Shown here in pieces: positions 34,301-43,108 of a stretch of 64,000 bases of DNA (positions are counted from its first letter, which is position 1; the number at the start of each line of letters is the position of its first letter). Both the position numbers and the translations under genes were made by a program. Below the pieces are notes generated by a model. That model did not search any database. It was given only the letters and a program-made list of their open reading frames with translations, and was not told where the DNA came from. This stretch comes from Podospora comata (lineage: Eukaryota > Ascomycota > Sordariomycetes > Sordariales > Podosporaceae), in NCBI GenBank assembly GCA_017354895.1, contig CP071493.1:3844001-3908000 (forward strand). Reading direction: 5' to 3'.

Positions 34301-35796
34301 AGGAAGCAAATCGGATGGAGATAGAGGGGCGTGTAAAGGCACAACTTGCGCAACTGCGTGCCGTCCCCAGGCGAAAGAAGCAGAATAAGAATGACGAATC
34401 GGACGAGGACAGACCGCCATCACCGCAGCTGAGCGAAGGGGAGATTGCCCGAGCAGCTCGCTGGTTCGTACCCGACTGGAATAGCACAGATAGCTGGCAG
34501 CTTCAGATTTCCAACATCGAAGAGAACCTTGCCAGGGTTTATTACGACCAGGCAAACACTGAAGATGATCTCATCTATTCCGCAGATCTTTTGGCCAGCG
34601 CGCTGTCCCGACGAAAGAAGATACTCCACCCTGAAAATATGGAACTCTGGAGGACAGAAGATGAGTATCGAAGCAGAACCCAGCATCGGGATGTGAAGTA
34701 CTGGCTGTTTCGGTTCGAAGCGGCAATGAAGACGTTCAAGTCTGAAGAGGACCAAGTCGCTTTCATTACAGGAGAATACCACGGCCGCCTTGTCCAGAAT
34801 ATGGCTAACAGCATGGTTGCCATGCGGCAATATGTCAAGTATCACAAAGGCGAGGATTATTGGGCAGAAGACTTGAAGTGGATGTGGGAACAAGCCCACG
34901 AATACTACGGGACGATACTCTGGAATGGATTTATCAAGTGGTTCGGAGAGTCCGACTACAGGTGTCTCGAGGTGATGCGGCGGATGGTCAAGTGCCTCAT
35001 TGGCTTAAAAAGATATGAAGAAGCTGAAGCACTCGCGAGAAGGTGCCTGGCGTCGAGTATTGTGGGCTATGGCGAATGTCACCAGCAAACGATCCTATCC
35101 CTGGAAAAATTGCACGAGGCTATTGCTTGTCGACTGGGGGGTTATGATCTCGAGTCGGTTTATGTTATCAAGGAGGCTTTTCACAGGGCAGACGCCGTTT
35201 TCGGAGTAGACCACCGGCTCACGAAACGCGCAGGCAAGAAAACCACCCGCGCCATGGAGAACTACCAAGAGGATCTCTCCGACTGGGCGCCAATGAGCCA
35301 AAACATCTTGACTGATGCTCACTGGGAGTATGGGGCAATGGAAGACCAGGAGACAAGAGAGGTGCTACTCGGTGAACGCGCAAAGCACCACCTCGTATCG
35401 TACACGATACATGACCCAAATTTCGACGCACGCCTTCGTAAGATGGCAGAAGCAAACGCAAAAGCGGTCTTGGAAGAGACGATGATGGAGGTTGAATCAG
35501 AGGCGGCTCCAACAACAACAACAACAACAACACATACTCACTCAAGACATGTTAACATAACACCAGCAGCCACAAGCGAACCACCATCGCAAAGCACTTC
35601 AAAATCACTTGGTCAACACCACAACCAAGAGTCGTTTGGCGAATCACAAGCGTCTACACTTTTCTCCCAAGCTCGAGAAGAGCAATACACATCTGACAGC
35701 AGCAGCGGGGATACCAAAAGAAGTGGTGTAAACGATATCAAGGGAAAGTCAGTGGCAGAATCGGTATATATACAGAGGCCTGAGGCTGGATACTAG
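31386..35796 (+). CDS. NLR receptor: patatin-like phospholipase - NB-ARC - TPR-like (PLP-1 type), copy 2
   Basis: Exons 31386..31425, 31482..31620, 31673..31975, 32043..32623 and 32675..35796 (introns of 51-67 bp) give 1,394 aa. The layout matches copy 1: DGGGVRG (14-20), GTSTGG with Ser57, Asp202 in IDAAFG, P-loop GLGGVGKT (409-416), Walker B FLIYDNC (Asp498), VLFTTRN, and LGYLPLAIDQAAAYI. The TPR-like C-terminal region includes LGKLYHEMGRLREAEL and MVKCLIGLKRYEEAEALARR. The last ~110 residues are low-complexity Thr/Ser-rich, including a poly-Thr run coded by an ACA microsatellite at about 35513-35531. Introns 1, 2 and the one before the NB domain share position and phase with copy 1. The 31976-32042 intron is specific to copy 2, and copy 2 lacks the intron after the P-loop. 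Tandem duplication followed by divergence is the simplest reading. The longer start at 31341 is possible. Confidence 0.92.
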
Positions 35797-35836
35797 CACA
35801 CAAATGAATTAGAGGTTCTCATTCCATCGTTCACAC

Positions 35837-36420
35837 CTACGACTCATTCCCCTCCGTCCCCCTCTTTTGTATCGCCTGCATAAGCTCATACAACTGCCCG
35901 ATTTGCTCATCTGTTCACCAAGTCAGCATTTCTCTGTAAACAAACCCCCAACAAACTCTCAAAAACAAAAACATACCACTCATCTTCTGAATCTTCCCCT
36001 CATCCAACTTCTCCCCCCTCCAAGCATCCCCCTCAATTTTCTGCGCGTACAGCTGCCACTCCGTGAGAAAGCCGATCTACTCCCAATATCAGTCTTCCAT
36101 TCTCTCCTCAGACCCATCCCACATCACTCCTTGATGTTCAAGTCCCCCTTTATCTCTCCGCCCTGCCAGAAATCCTGTATCCTCAAAAAAAAAAAAGTAC
36201 TCACCAAATGAACCGGATTCTCCACGCTCCTATGCGCCCTAAACTCCGCCTTGACATACTCATCCCCCAACAACCTCATCTCCGCCGGCAGGTGCTTCCT
36301 GTGCGCCCTCAGCAACCGCCGGTACAAATAAATCGGGGGCAGCAGCGCCATCGGTGTCGGTTTGAGGCTGTTGCCCGATTGCATGGCCGCTGCCATGAGC
36401 GCTCTGGCTGTTGGTCTCAT
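35837..36420 (-). CDS. SDH7: Succinate dehydrogenase assembly factor 3 (ACN9/SDHAF3), LYR protein
   Basis: Exons 36420..36205, 36076..35977 and 35910..35837 (introns of 128 and 66 bp) give 129 aa, close to the family length. The LYR motif is at residues 32-34 (IYLYRRLLRAHRKHLPAEMR), followed by GDEYVKAEFRAHR and, after splicing, IGFLTEWQLYAQKIEGD, the hallmark C-terminal block of ACN9 proteins. SDHAF3 acts in the mitochondrial matrix and protects the iron-sulphur subunit SDHB during complex II assembly. The basic N terminus serves as targeting signal. The gene runs convergent to NLR copy 2, only 40 bp from its stop codon, so their 3' UTRs probably overlap. Confidence 0.93.
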
Positions 36421-36897
36421 TGTTTCCTTTTTGGGGTGTGCTTCAGAATGACGAGAGCGAGGTTGTACTTTATGAGGCGTCTTTCTTGTTGTTGTTGATG
36501 TTGATGTTTTTCCAGTATCAAATTGCTGGTTTCTTCAACGTCGCAAAACATGATGCTGCTGAGCTGGTGGTGACGGGCCCACACAGTGTCCGTGGGTTGG
36601 GGTTTGAACGGTGCGCCGAGTGAAAAGTCAGGGGGTTCAAGGGGGGTTAAGCATGAAGTCACTTCAATGTTGGGAGTCCGAGTATTCGTGAAAAGGCACC
36701 AAGACTGATCTGATACGGTCCATATTTACAAAAGAACCATGTCACCAATACTTAAACTACGCCTTCCTCGTTGTATTATTATATACACGTCCTACTACCA
36801 TCCAAGTAGAGTCTCCTTGCTCAAACATGCCTCCTTCGCCATCTTATCACACCCCTTTCACCATCCAACCAGGACCTCTTTCCGGTCAAACACGCCT

Positions 36898-39246
36898 TCA
36901 CCCCGACCTATCCACCGCCTCCACAATCCACTGCGCCTCTATGGCGCTCACCTTCTTCGCATAATTCTTTTGCGTATACACATGCTCCAAAAACATAACC
37001 GCCTCCTTCTTCTGCCCGTGGAGCACACTAGCCGGGTGAACAGCCACCACATGCTTCCCATGCGCCGTCACATAACTGTTATCCGGCGCCAGAATCGCCG
37101 TCTTGAGCGCAAAACCCCTCAGGAAACACTTCAATATCACTGCGGATCTCTCTGGCGTGATAGGGTAGAAAGGCTGCGGATCCGCAGGCGGATGTTCCAT
37201 CATCTTTTGCCTAACACAAAGCTGCCTCAGCTGTTTCCGAATATTCATCGCTTGCTTCATATTCCTGGTGTTGATCTTCCTGTCCCTGCACCAGCGTGCT
37301 CTATCGGCGTTCTCGGCGCTGTATTTCTGGATCGTGGTCAGGTACGTGATGAGATCACCTTCTCTCCTCCGCAACTCTTTCCTGAACTCCTCGGCTTCTT
37401 CCTTGGTCTCCTCTGACTGGATCTGAAGGAAAATGTCGTCACCTGCCGTGATGCACGAGATGATGTCGATGACCTCTAGCAGGCAGTCGTATTTTGGGGT
37501 TGCTGCTGCGATCAGAACACGAGCATATGGCGGTGGGACGGGGAACATGACCATCTTGCGCCCGATATCCGTGATGGACCCATCATCTGCCAGCGCGCCG
37601 AGAATATGAAGATGGAGCAAAGCTTTTTCCACCGACTCAAATTCTGGGGGGTCCATGAGGGGAAAAGCCAGCACATCGTCAATTCCTCTCGCCTTCATCG
37701 TCAGCACAGCGTTGAGCACATCCGTCCGGAGAATTTCGGGGAGGTCTGTCTTCTCAAGCGATTCGTAAGTCTCCTCTGTGTAGAGTCTAAAACACTTTCC
37801 AGGACCTTCTCTGCCAGCACGACCAGTCCTCTGAATAGCTGAAGATTTGGAGATCGGCTTGGCCAAGAGTGATTCCATGCCCAATCGAGGTCTGTATTGC
37901 TTCACCTTCGCCTTACCACAGTCTACCACAAATCGCACACCGGGAACTGTGACTGAGGTTTCGGCGATGTTGGTAGCCAACACGATCTTCCTGGTGTTCT
38001 TGTCCTTGGTAGGTTGGAAAGCTTTGTGCTGCGCCTCCATGGAAAGCTGGCCGAAAAGAGGCAAGACCACAACCTTGGGGACGCCAGCTGGCAATGTTTC
38101 CGCATGTTCTTCGATCAAGCGCTGGGCAGCTTCAATCTCCTCTTGACCAGTGAGGAAGGCTAGGATGTCTTTCCTTCCATGTTTGTCGAAAAGGGACTCC
38201 TGCTTGTGAATCTTGAATAGTGTGCTCAGGAGGGCTTCTTGGATATCTGGGACTGGTTTTGGCGTGTGCGTGATCTCAACCGGAAACTGACGGCCTTCGA
38301 TCTGGAGGAAATCCACGGAAGTTTTGGGTCTTGTCGCAGGAGGGGCAGATTCTTCAGACCCTTCCGGATCGACGTCGGAAAAGAACTTCTTGATGCTGCC
38401 GACATTCGCCGTAGCACTCATGATGACGACTTTGAGCGGGATGCCGCCGCGACCAGCCTTGTCGCCAGAGAGGATCTGCTTCAGAAAACCAGATAGCAGA
38501 TCAACATCGACGCTACGCTCGTGGATTTCATCCACGATGATTGCGCTGTACTGTCGGAGGTGCGGGTCGCGAAGAAGCTCTTGAAGCAGCATGCCTTCTG
38601 TGACATATTTGATCCTGGTGCCTTTCGGAACGCGGTGGTCGAAACGAACTGAATAGCCAACAATGCCGTCCGAAAGTGGGCCGTGTCTCTCCGTGTCCTT
38701 CTTCTTCCCCGGGATGTTGGCCTCCTTGGCCACGCGGTGCGCCAAGGTGGTTGCAGCGACTCGACGTGGTTGCGTGACTGCGATCATACCTCCCACCGCC
38801 ATTTCCTGCACGCCCCCATCTCCCTTGATTTTGGCCTTCTTCCTTTGACACCAGTCCTCTTGGATCAGAAATTGAGGCACCTGGGTACTCTTTCCGGAAC
38901 CCGTCTCACCGACAAGAACCAAGACATCGTTTTGACGCAGCCTTTGTCGAATATCATCTTGCCGTGACCAAAGCGGGAGTGCTTGACGAGCGTCGAAATA
39001 TTTTGGGTTGCCGACTGGTTTCAAACGCCCGCCTGCCTTGGGGTCTTTGCTTGTTGTCGATATTCCTTCCTTTGAGTCTGATAGGCCCTCATTTAATGTC
39101 GACACGCCCTCTTTTGCTAGTGTGAGGGCGTCAGTTGAAGATTGCGAGGCCTCAAGCTTGGGCCTTTTCGTTAAATAACCACTCAAGTCGAGGATTCTCC
39201 CCCCCACACGAATACCGTCGCCGTCGTTTTTCCTTTTCTTGGCCAT
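36898..39246 (-). CDS. DHR2: DEAH-box RNA helicase of the DHR2 type (ribosome biogenesis)
   Basis: Single exon, 782 aa from the ATG at 39246 (MAKKRKN). An in-frame ATG at 39387 would add 47 residues, but its sequence is not conserved-looking. Helicase motifs in order: I GETGSGKST (about 113-121), Ia TQPRRVAA, II DEIH (239-242), III SATA, IV LAFLTGQEEIEAA, V ATNIAETSVTVPGV and VI QRTGRAGREGPG. The ratchet/OB-fold C-terminal region follows. Dhr2 is a nucleolar helicase for 18S rRNA maturation; the short N-terminal tail without S1 or G-patch domains fits it better than the splicing helicases Prp2, Prp16, Prp22 or Prp43. The N-terminal tail shows a small degenerate repeat (EGVST, EGLSD, EGIST). 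Confidence 0.88.
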   Translation of the reverse strand: MAKKRKNDGDGIRVGGRILDLSGYLTKRPKLEASQSSTDALTLAKEGVSTLNEGLSDSKEGISTTSKDPKAGGRLKPVGNPKYFDARQALPLWSRQDDIRQRLRQNDVLVLVGETGSGKSTQVPQFLIQEDWCQRKKAKIKGDGGVQEMAVGGMIAVTQPRRVAATTLAHRVAKEANIPGKKKDTERHGPLSDGIVGYSVRFDHRVPKGTRIKYVTEGMLLQELLRDPHLRQYSAIIVDEIHERSVDVDLLSGFLKQILSGDKAGRGGIPLKVVIMSATANVGSIKKFFSDVDPEGSEESAPPATRPKTSVDFLQIEGRQFPVEITHTPKPVPDIQEALLSTLFKIHKQESLFDKHGRKDILAFLTGQEEIEAAQRLIEEHAETLPAGVPKVVVLPLFGQLSMEAQHKAFQPTKDKNTRKIVLATNIAETSVTVPGVRFVVDCGKAKVKQYRPRLGMESLLAKPISKSSAIQRTGRAGREGPGKCFRLYTEETYESLEKTDLPEILRTDVLNAVLTMKARGIDDVLAFPLMDPPEFESVEKALLHLHILGALADDGSITDIGRKMVMFPVPPPYARVLIAAATPKYDCLLEVIDIISCITAGDDIFLQIQSEETKEEAEEFRKELRRREGDLITYLTTIQKYSAENADRARWCRDRKINTRNMKQAMNIRKQLRQLCVRQKMMEHPPADPQPFYPITPERSAVILKCFLRGFALKTAILAPDNSYVTAHGKHVVAVHPASVLHGQKKEAVMFLEHVYTQKNYAKKVSAIEAQWIVEAVDRSG

Positions 39247-40136
39247 TTTGTCGAGTGAGTTGAGGTTGTCTGGGAGAGGTTCAAGACACAAGAGTTGTGA
39301 GGCTAAGATTTCTGAAGTGGTCGAATGTGATGTGATTGGCCAGACAGCTGGAGGAGGTGGGGCACCCAGTTCCGTTCTTGATGCCAAATAGATTTGAAAA
39401 TTACAGTTTCATGCCTCTATGAAGGCCTTTTCAACATGGAGACATGAGAAAATTTGAACAGCATCAACAATACTTGAGAACCCGAAAAAGCATTCTGTGT
39501 TGCAACCTTAACCCAACCCCGATCATCAATAAGTGCAAGACAATATCGCATACCTGAAAACAACGTCAAGCCAAATTCAGAACGAGGGTTTATGCTGCCC
39601 ATCATACTTTTCGCCGAGGCTCCTTTTTTAACTGCTTACATACTGCAAATATTGTCGGGCAGGATCACTGTCTTGGTTTTACTGTGCGATTGGCGTCAAT
39701 AGTCACAAGGGGTCAAGATGTAAAGTCGTAGACACACTTGTGATGAAGCCAGCAAGGCAGGCTTCCCGGATGTCATGATTTGATACCCCGAATACAAACA
39801 CTCGAAGCCTAAACTGGGTTCTATGATGATTGCTCAGATATTGAAGATGCTAGGTTGTGAAAGTATTGAATGATCATACATCAAGTGAAGTTTCATCCAA
39901 GCCAAACGCCATGTGAAATGGAAAACCACAACCAGAAGCAATGTACGTCTTGGTCTTATGTACGTTCAGACTCCAAGCTGGCAGAAATGCAACATGATAA
40001 CTGGAATCACATATAAAATCACAAATTAACCAGACCGAAAACGTGAAACAAACATCATTTAGCAGAGACTGCAAGGAAAACTAAACCCAAAATATAAACA
40101 TCAGGTAGCATAAACTATGCATGAGCCAACTGCATT
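39247..40136. other. Intergenic region
   Basis: AT-richer 0.9-kb spacer between the 5' end of the helicase gene and the 3' end of sec-9. No gene, RNA or clear repeat was recognised. Confidence 0.5.
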
Positions 40137-41470
40137 TTAGGCAGAGTATTTTGCTTTCAGGTGATTGTCCTGCGCACGAACTTTGTCCCTGGCAGCATCG
40201 GACTATCAAATTTTGTTAGCATGTTGATACATTCATCATGAGGAAATCGTCGACTCACCTTCCCCGCTAGCCTGGTCGCCTGGTTGATCTGTGCGTCCGT
40301 CCGCACAGATAATCCCTTGGCAAACATATTAATAGTCGAGACACTCCGTTCAATCTCTGTCAGATCATCATCAATCTGATCGTTGAGTTCCTCTTGCTCT
40401 CCGCCCGTATCCTCAAAGGTGTACTTTGAGCGATCGGCTTTCTTAAAGCCTAGGGTTGGCCGTCCCACTTGGGCAGTGGCGGCCTCCAGCTCTCGCTTCC
40501 GCAAAGCCTGCTCCTCCCGGAGCGCATCTCTATCAATCTCCCTCTCTCGCTCAGACTGAGCCTTCCTCGCTGAACGCTCGGCAAGCCTTCCTTTGCTATT
40601 TGCGGCCAAGTTGAAGAGTGACGAGTTGGCAGCGTCCAGATTGTCGAGGTGTGCGTTCGCCAAGCGAGCCTGATGCTCTGCAACTTTGAGTTAGCACCGA
40701 GCACAAGTAAACTATAACGACATAGAACTGGAAAGCTTACTTGATTCATCGAGTTGCTGCTCAACCTTGTTGAGCATAGCCTCATCTCTGTCATACATCT
40801 GGTGCATACCCTTCATACGCTCCACTCCTTCAGCAGCCATCATCCGGGCGCGAGCTGAGCTCTGGGCTGTCTCTCGAATGGTGTGGATGATTTCTCCCTT
40901 CTTGGTTTCTGCCTCGTAATCATCCTTCTCTTCCGCCGTCATGTTCTCATAATTGTCGGGAATCTCTGGACGAGGTGGTACCACTGCCGAATAGGGATCT
41001 CTCTGTTGACGCCCATCGAACAGGGGGTTTGGTTCACTCAAACCACCGTATCCTCCTTGTCTCGGGGGGGGAGCCTGAACGTTGTTCTGGCCATAGCCGG
41101 CAGCATTATCGTATCTGTTGCCGCCATATCCGCTGGGGGCGCCAGGCCGATCATTCCCATATCCTATCGAAGGGCTGGATGCAGCCGAATCATATCTCTT
41201 CTTGTTGTCTGCAAAGGCGGCATCATTCTGAGCGGAGTAAGGCGGTGGGGCGGAGCTTCCAGGACGAGGACCAGATGGTAAGCCACCGCCGTAGCCACCG
41301 GGACGAGGACCGGACGGCAGTCCTGAAGGGACTCCGCGATTTCCGCCGTATGCAGGAGCGGACGAGTATGTGTCGCTGGACGGCGGTTGTTGCGCATAAG
41401 GGTTCACAGGTGTCTCGTTGGGCTTGTCTTTATCCGACTTGCTGCGGAATAGAGAGCCGAACTTGCCCAT
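40137..41470 (-). CDS. sec-9: SNAP-25-type t-SNARE Sec9 (Qb/Qc SNARE), likely allorecognition partner of PLP-1
   Basis: Exons 41470..40741, 40677..40259 and 40202..40137 (introns of 63 and 56 bp) give 404 aa. The N-terminal half is Gly/Pro/Tyr-rich with two GLPSGPRPG copies (49-57, 63-71). The first SNARE helix covers about residues 195-265 (GEIIHTIRETAQSSARARMM ... MLNKVEQQLDESS) and the second about 335-400 (QIDDDLTEIERSVSTINM ... DKVRAQDNHLKAKY). The last two splices restore the helix end. Sec9 pairs with syntaxin and synaptobrevin homologues for exocytosis at the plasma membrane and is essential. No membrane anchor is visible, as expected. In N. crassa sec-9 sits next to plp-1 and its alleles are surveyed by that NLR. 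Here the two patatin NLRs lie about 4.3 kb away, with SDHAF3 and DHR2 between. Confidence 0.92.
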
Positions 41471-41931
41471 GATGGGATGCTGTGAATGGTTTAGTACAAT
41501 AAACAAGACAAAAGGTTGAGTCGTCTGATGACAACGAGATGGTAAAACAGGTGTTGACAAGATGAAAAGGAAGGAAAGTATGTGATGTTAGGTGTTCAGG
41601 GGGCGTTTTGGCGTAAAGACCCCCTAACAGCTGGCGGGGCTTTGGGTGGAGCTCTGCGGCGGCGGGACGTGAGACTGTTCCAGGCTGTGACCCATTCGGG
41701 AAAAGAGGAAAGTTCAGCCATGGCTTCGTCCTGCAGCCCCTGCCTCGCAATGCTGACGACCACTTGCTTGACCGCAGTTCAGCAGTTCGGGATCGCTGTC
41801 CCAATCAACCGCTGGATCTTGGCCGCCATGCAGACTTGGCTGGTCTTGCAGGTGGGTGGAGGCAGGGGTCTCTGGTCGCCGCTCAGCCACCGGGGATGAT
41901 GCTTCAAAAGAAGGCTTCTGGAAATCCATTT

Positions 41932-42375
41932 TCAGCTTGTTTCTTTTCTTACCTTGTCAACCGCAGACTCCATCTTGACTTCGTGTTCATCGTCTGTTTC
42001 TTGGTCTCCTTTGAAACAGTCTGACATCCACCTCCAAAACCCACGTTTCTTTCTCCTCTTCTCTGGTTGGGTTGGAGTCTGCTTCCACTCTTCCTGCGAA
42101 TATGTGGACTCTGCAAATTGCGACCCGTTGAGTTTCTCAGGGTCCTGTATCTCGCTGGATTGATGCAGGTCCAATGGTGGGGGGCGCTGACGTTGCGACT
42201 GGTCCACTGCCATCTTGGCTTCGGGCTGGGGGTTTCGTCCGCTCCTATCGCTGTCGCTGGGGGGTTTGCTGGAATTGCTGGAATCACTGCCCAGTGGTTC
42301 GCTGGAATAACTGGAATCGCTGCCTCGTGGCGAGGGAGGCTCCAGCTGGAGTTCTTTGATCAGCGAAGGATCCAT
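41932..42375 (-). CDS. Small hypothetical protein next to sec-9
   Basis: A 147-aa frame starting at a good ATG (MDPSLIKELQLEPPSPRG). It has a Ser/Asp-rich N-terminal third with three near-repeats of S(E/K)PxxSDS, and a basic, Trp-containing patch (EKRRKKRGFWRWMSDCFKGD) that could bind membrane or act as a nuclear signal. An acidic end follows. I recognise no family. Downstream, a GTAAGA-like donor at the end of the frame and a TTCCAG at about 41919-41924 would join it in frame to a further 67-residue frame, but the implied intron is only 35 nt, too short for normal fungal splicing. The gene may be real and lineage-specific, or chance. It shares a divergent promoter region with the GTPase gene. 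Confidence 0.4.
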   Translation of the reverse strand: MDPSLIKELQLEPPSPRGSDSSYSSEPLGSDSSNSSKPPSDSDRSGRNPQPEAKMAVDQSQRQRPPPLDLHQSSEIQDPEKLNGSQFAESTYSQEEWKQTPTQPEKRRKKRGFWRWMSDCFKGDQETDDEHEVKMESAVDKVRKETS

Positions 42376-43108
42376 GATGGTTCTAGATTGACGATTGACT
42401 GTTCATGGAACAAGCTGAGCGAAGTGGCCTCTCAATACAATGAAAGTCGTTCATTGACAGAGGGTGGTGGCTTGCAAGAACAACGAAAAGTCCAGCTGAT
42501 AAGAAGAAAATAGGACAGTACCTCAATTCCGTGGCCTTTTGCACCTGAATAAAGTACTGCCGTAATACGAAGCTAACGGAGAACAGGCCTTGTCACCTGG
42601 TCTCTGTTGCTGGCGACTGCCCCATCCCAGGCCGCTTGCTCATTGACTGCACTTGGACCTTACATAAGTTCCCCAAATCTTGATGTGTCACTTTCGTCGG
42701 TGTGAGAGTCACCTTTGTTTTTTTTTTGTTGACGACAAATTCAAGGTGTTTGATAAGAGCACCTGAATTGATTCATCCCCTCCCATTGTTGACAATACAC
42801 CGAGTCACGAGTATCTTTATAACCCACTATCAAAATGTTTTCTTCTATTTAGATCGCCGTGATTCCCTTGCAGGCGCAGTCGAGTCCTCATCCTTCAAGC
42901 CCTTTGCCTTAACATTGACCTGAAGCACGCATCTTGCGAGTTCAAGATGACACCACGAATACACCTACACCTACACCGAATATATTTACTAGAAATGTCG
43001 ATCAACCATACAATAGCATATCTACTCACCTAAGCACGCCTAACTCGCAGCATTTCACAACAGCGACCTACAGATCTTACAAGGAATCGCCCCTAAAACC
43101 CAGCTCCA
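42376..43108. promoter_or_regulatory. Divergent spacer upstream of the GTPBP-like gene
   Basis: A 0.7-kb stretch that should contain the promoter and 5' UTR of the 43109 GTPase gene and of the small hypothetical gene on the other strand. It has a T-run (42718-42728) and no recognised gene. Confidence 0.45.
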
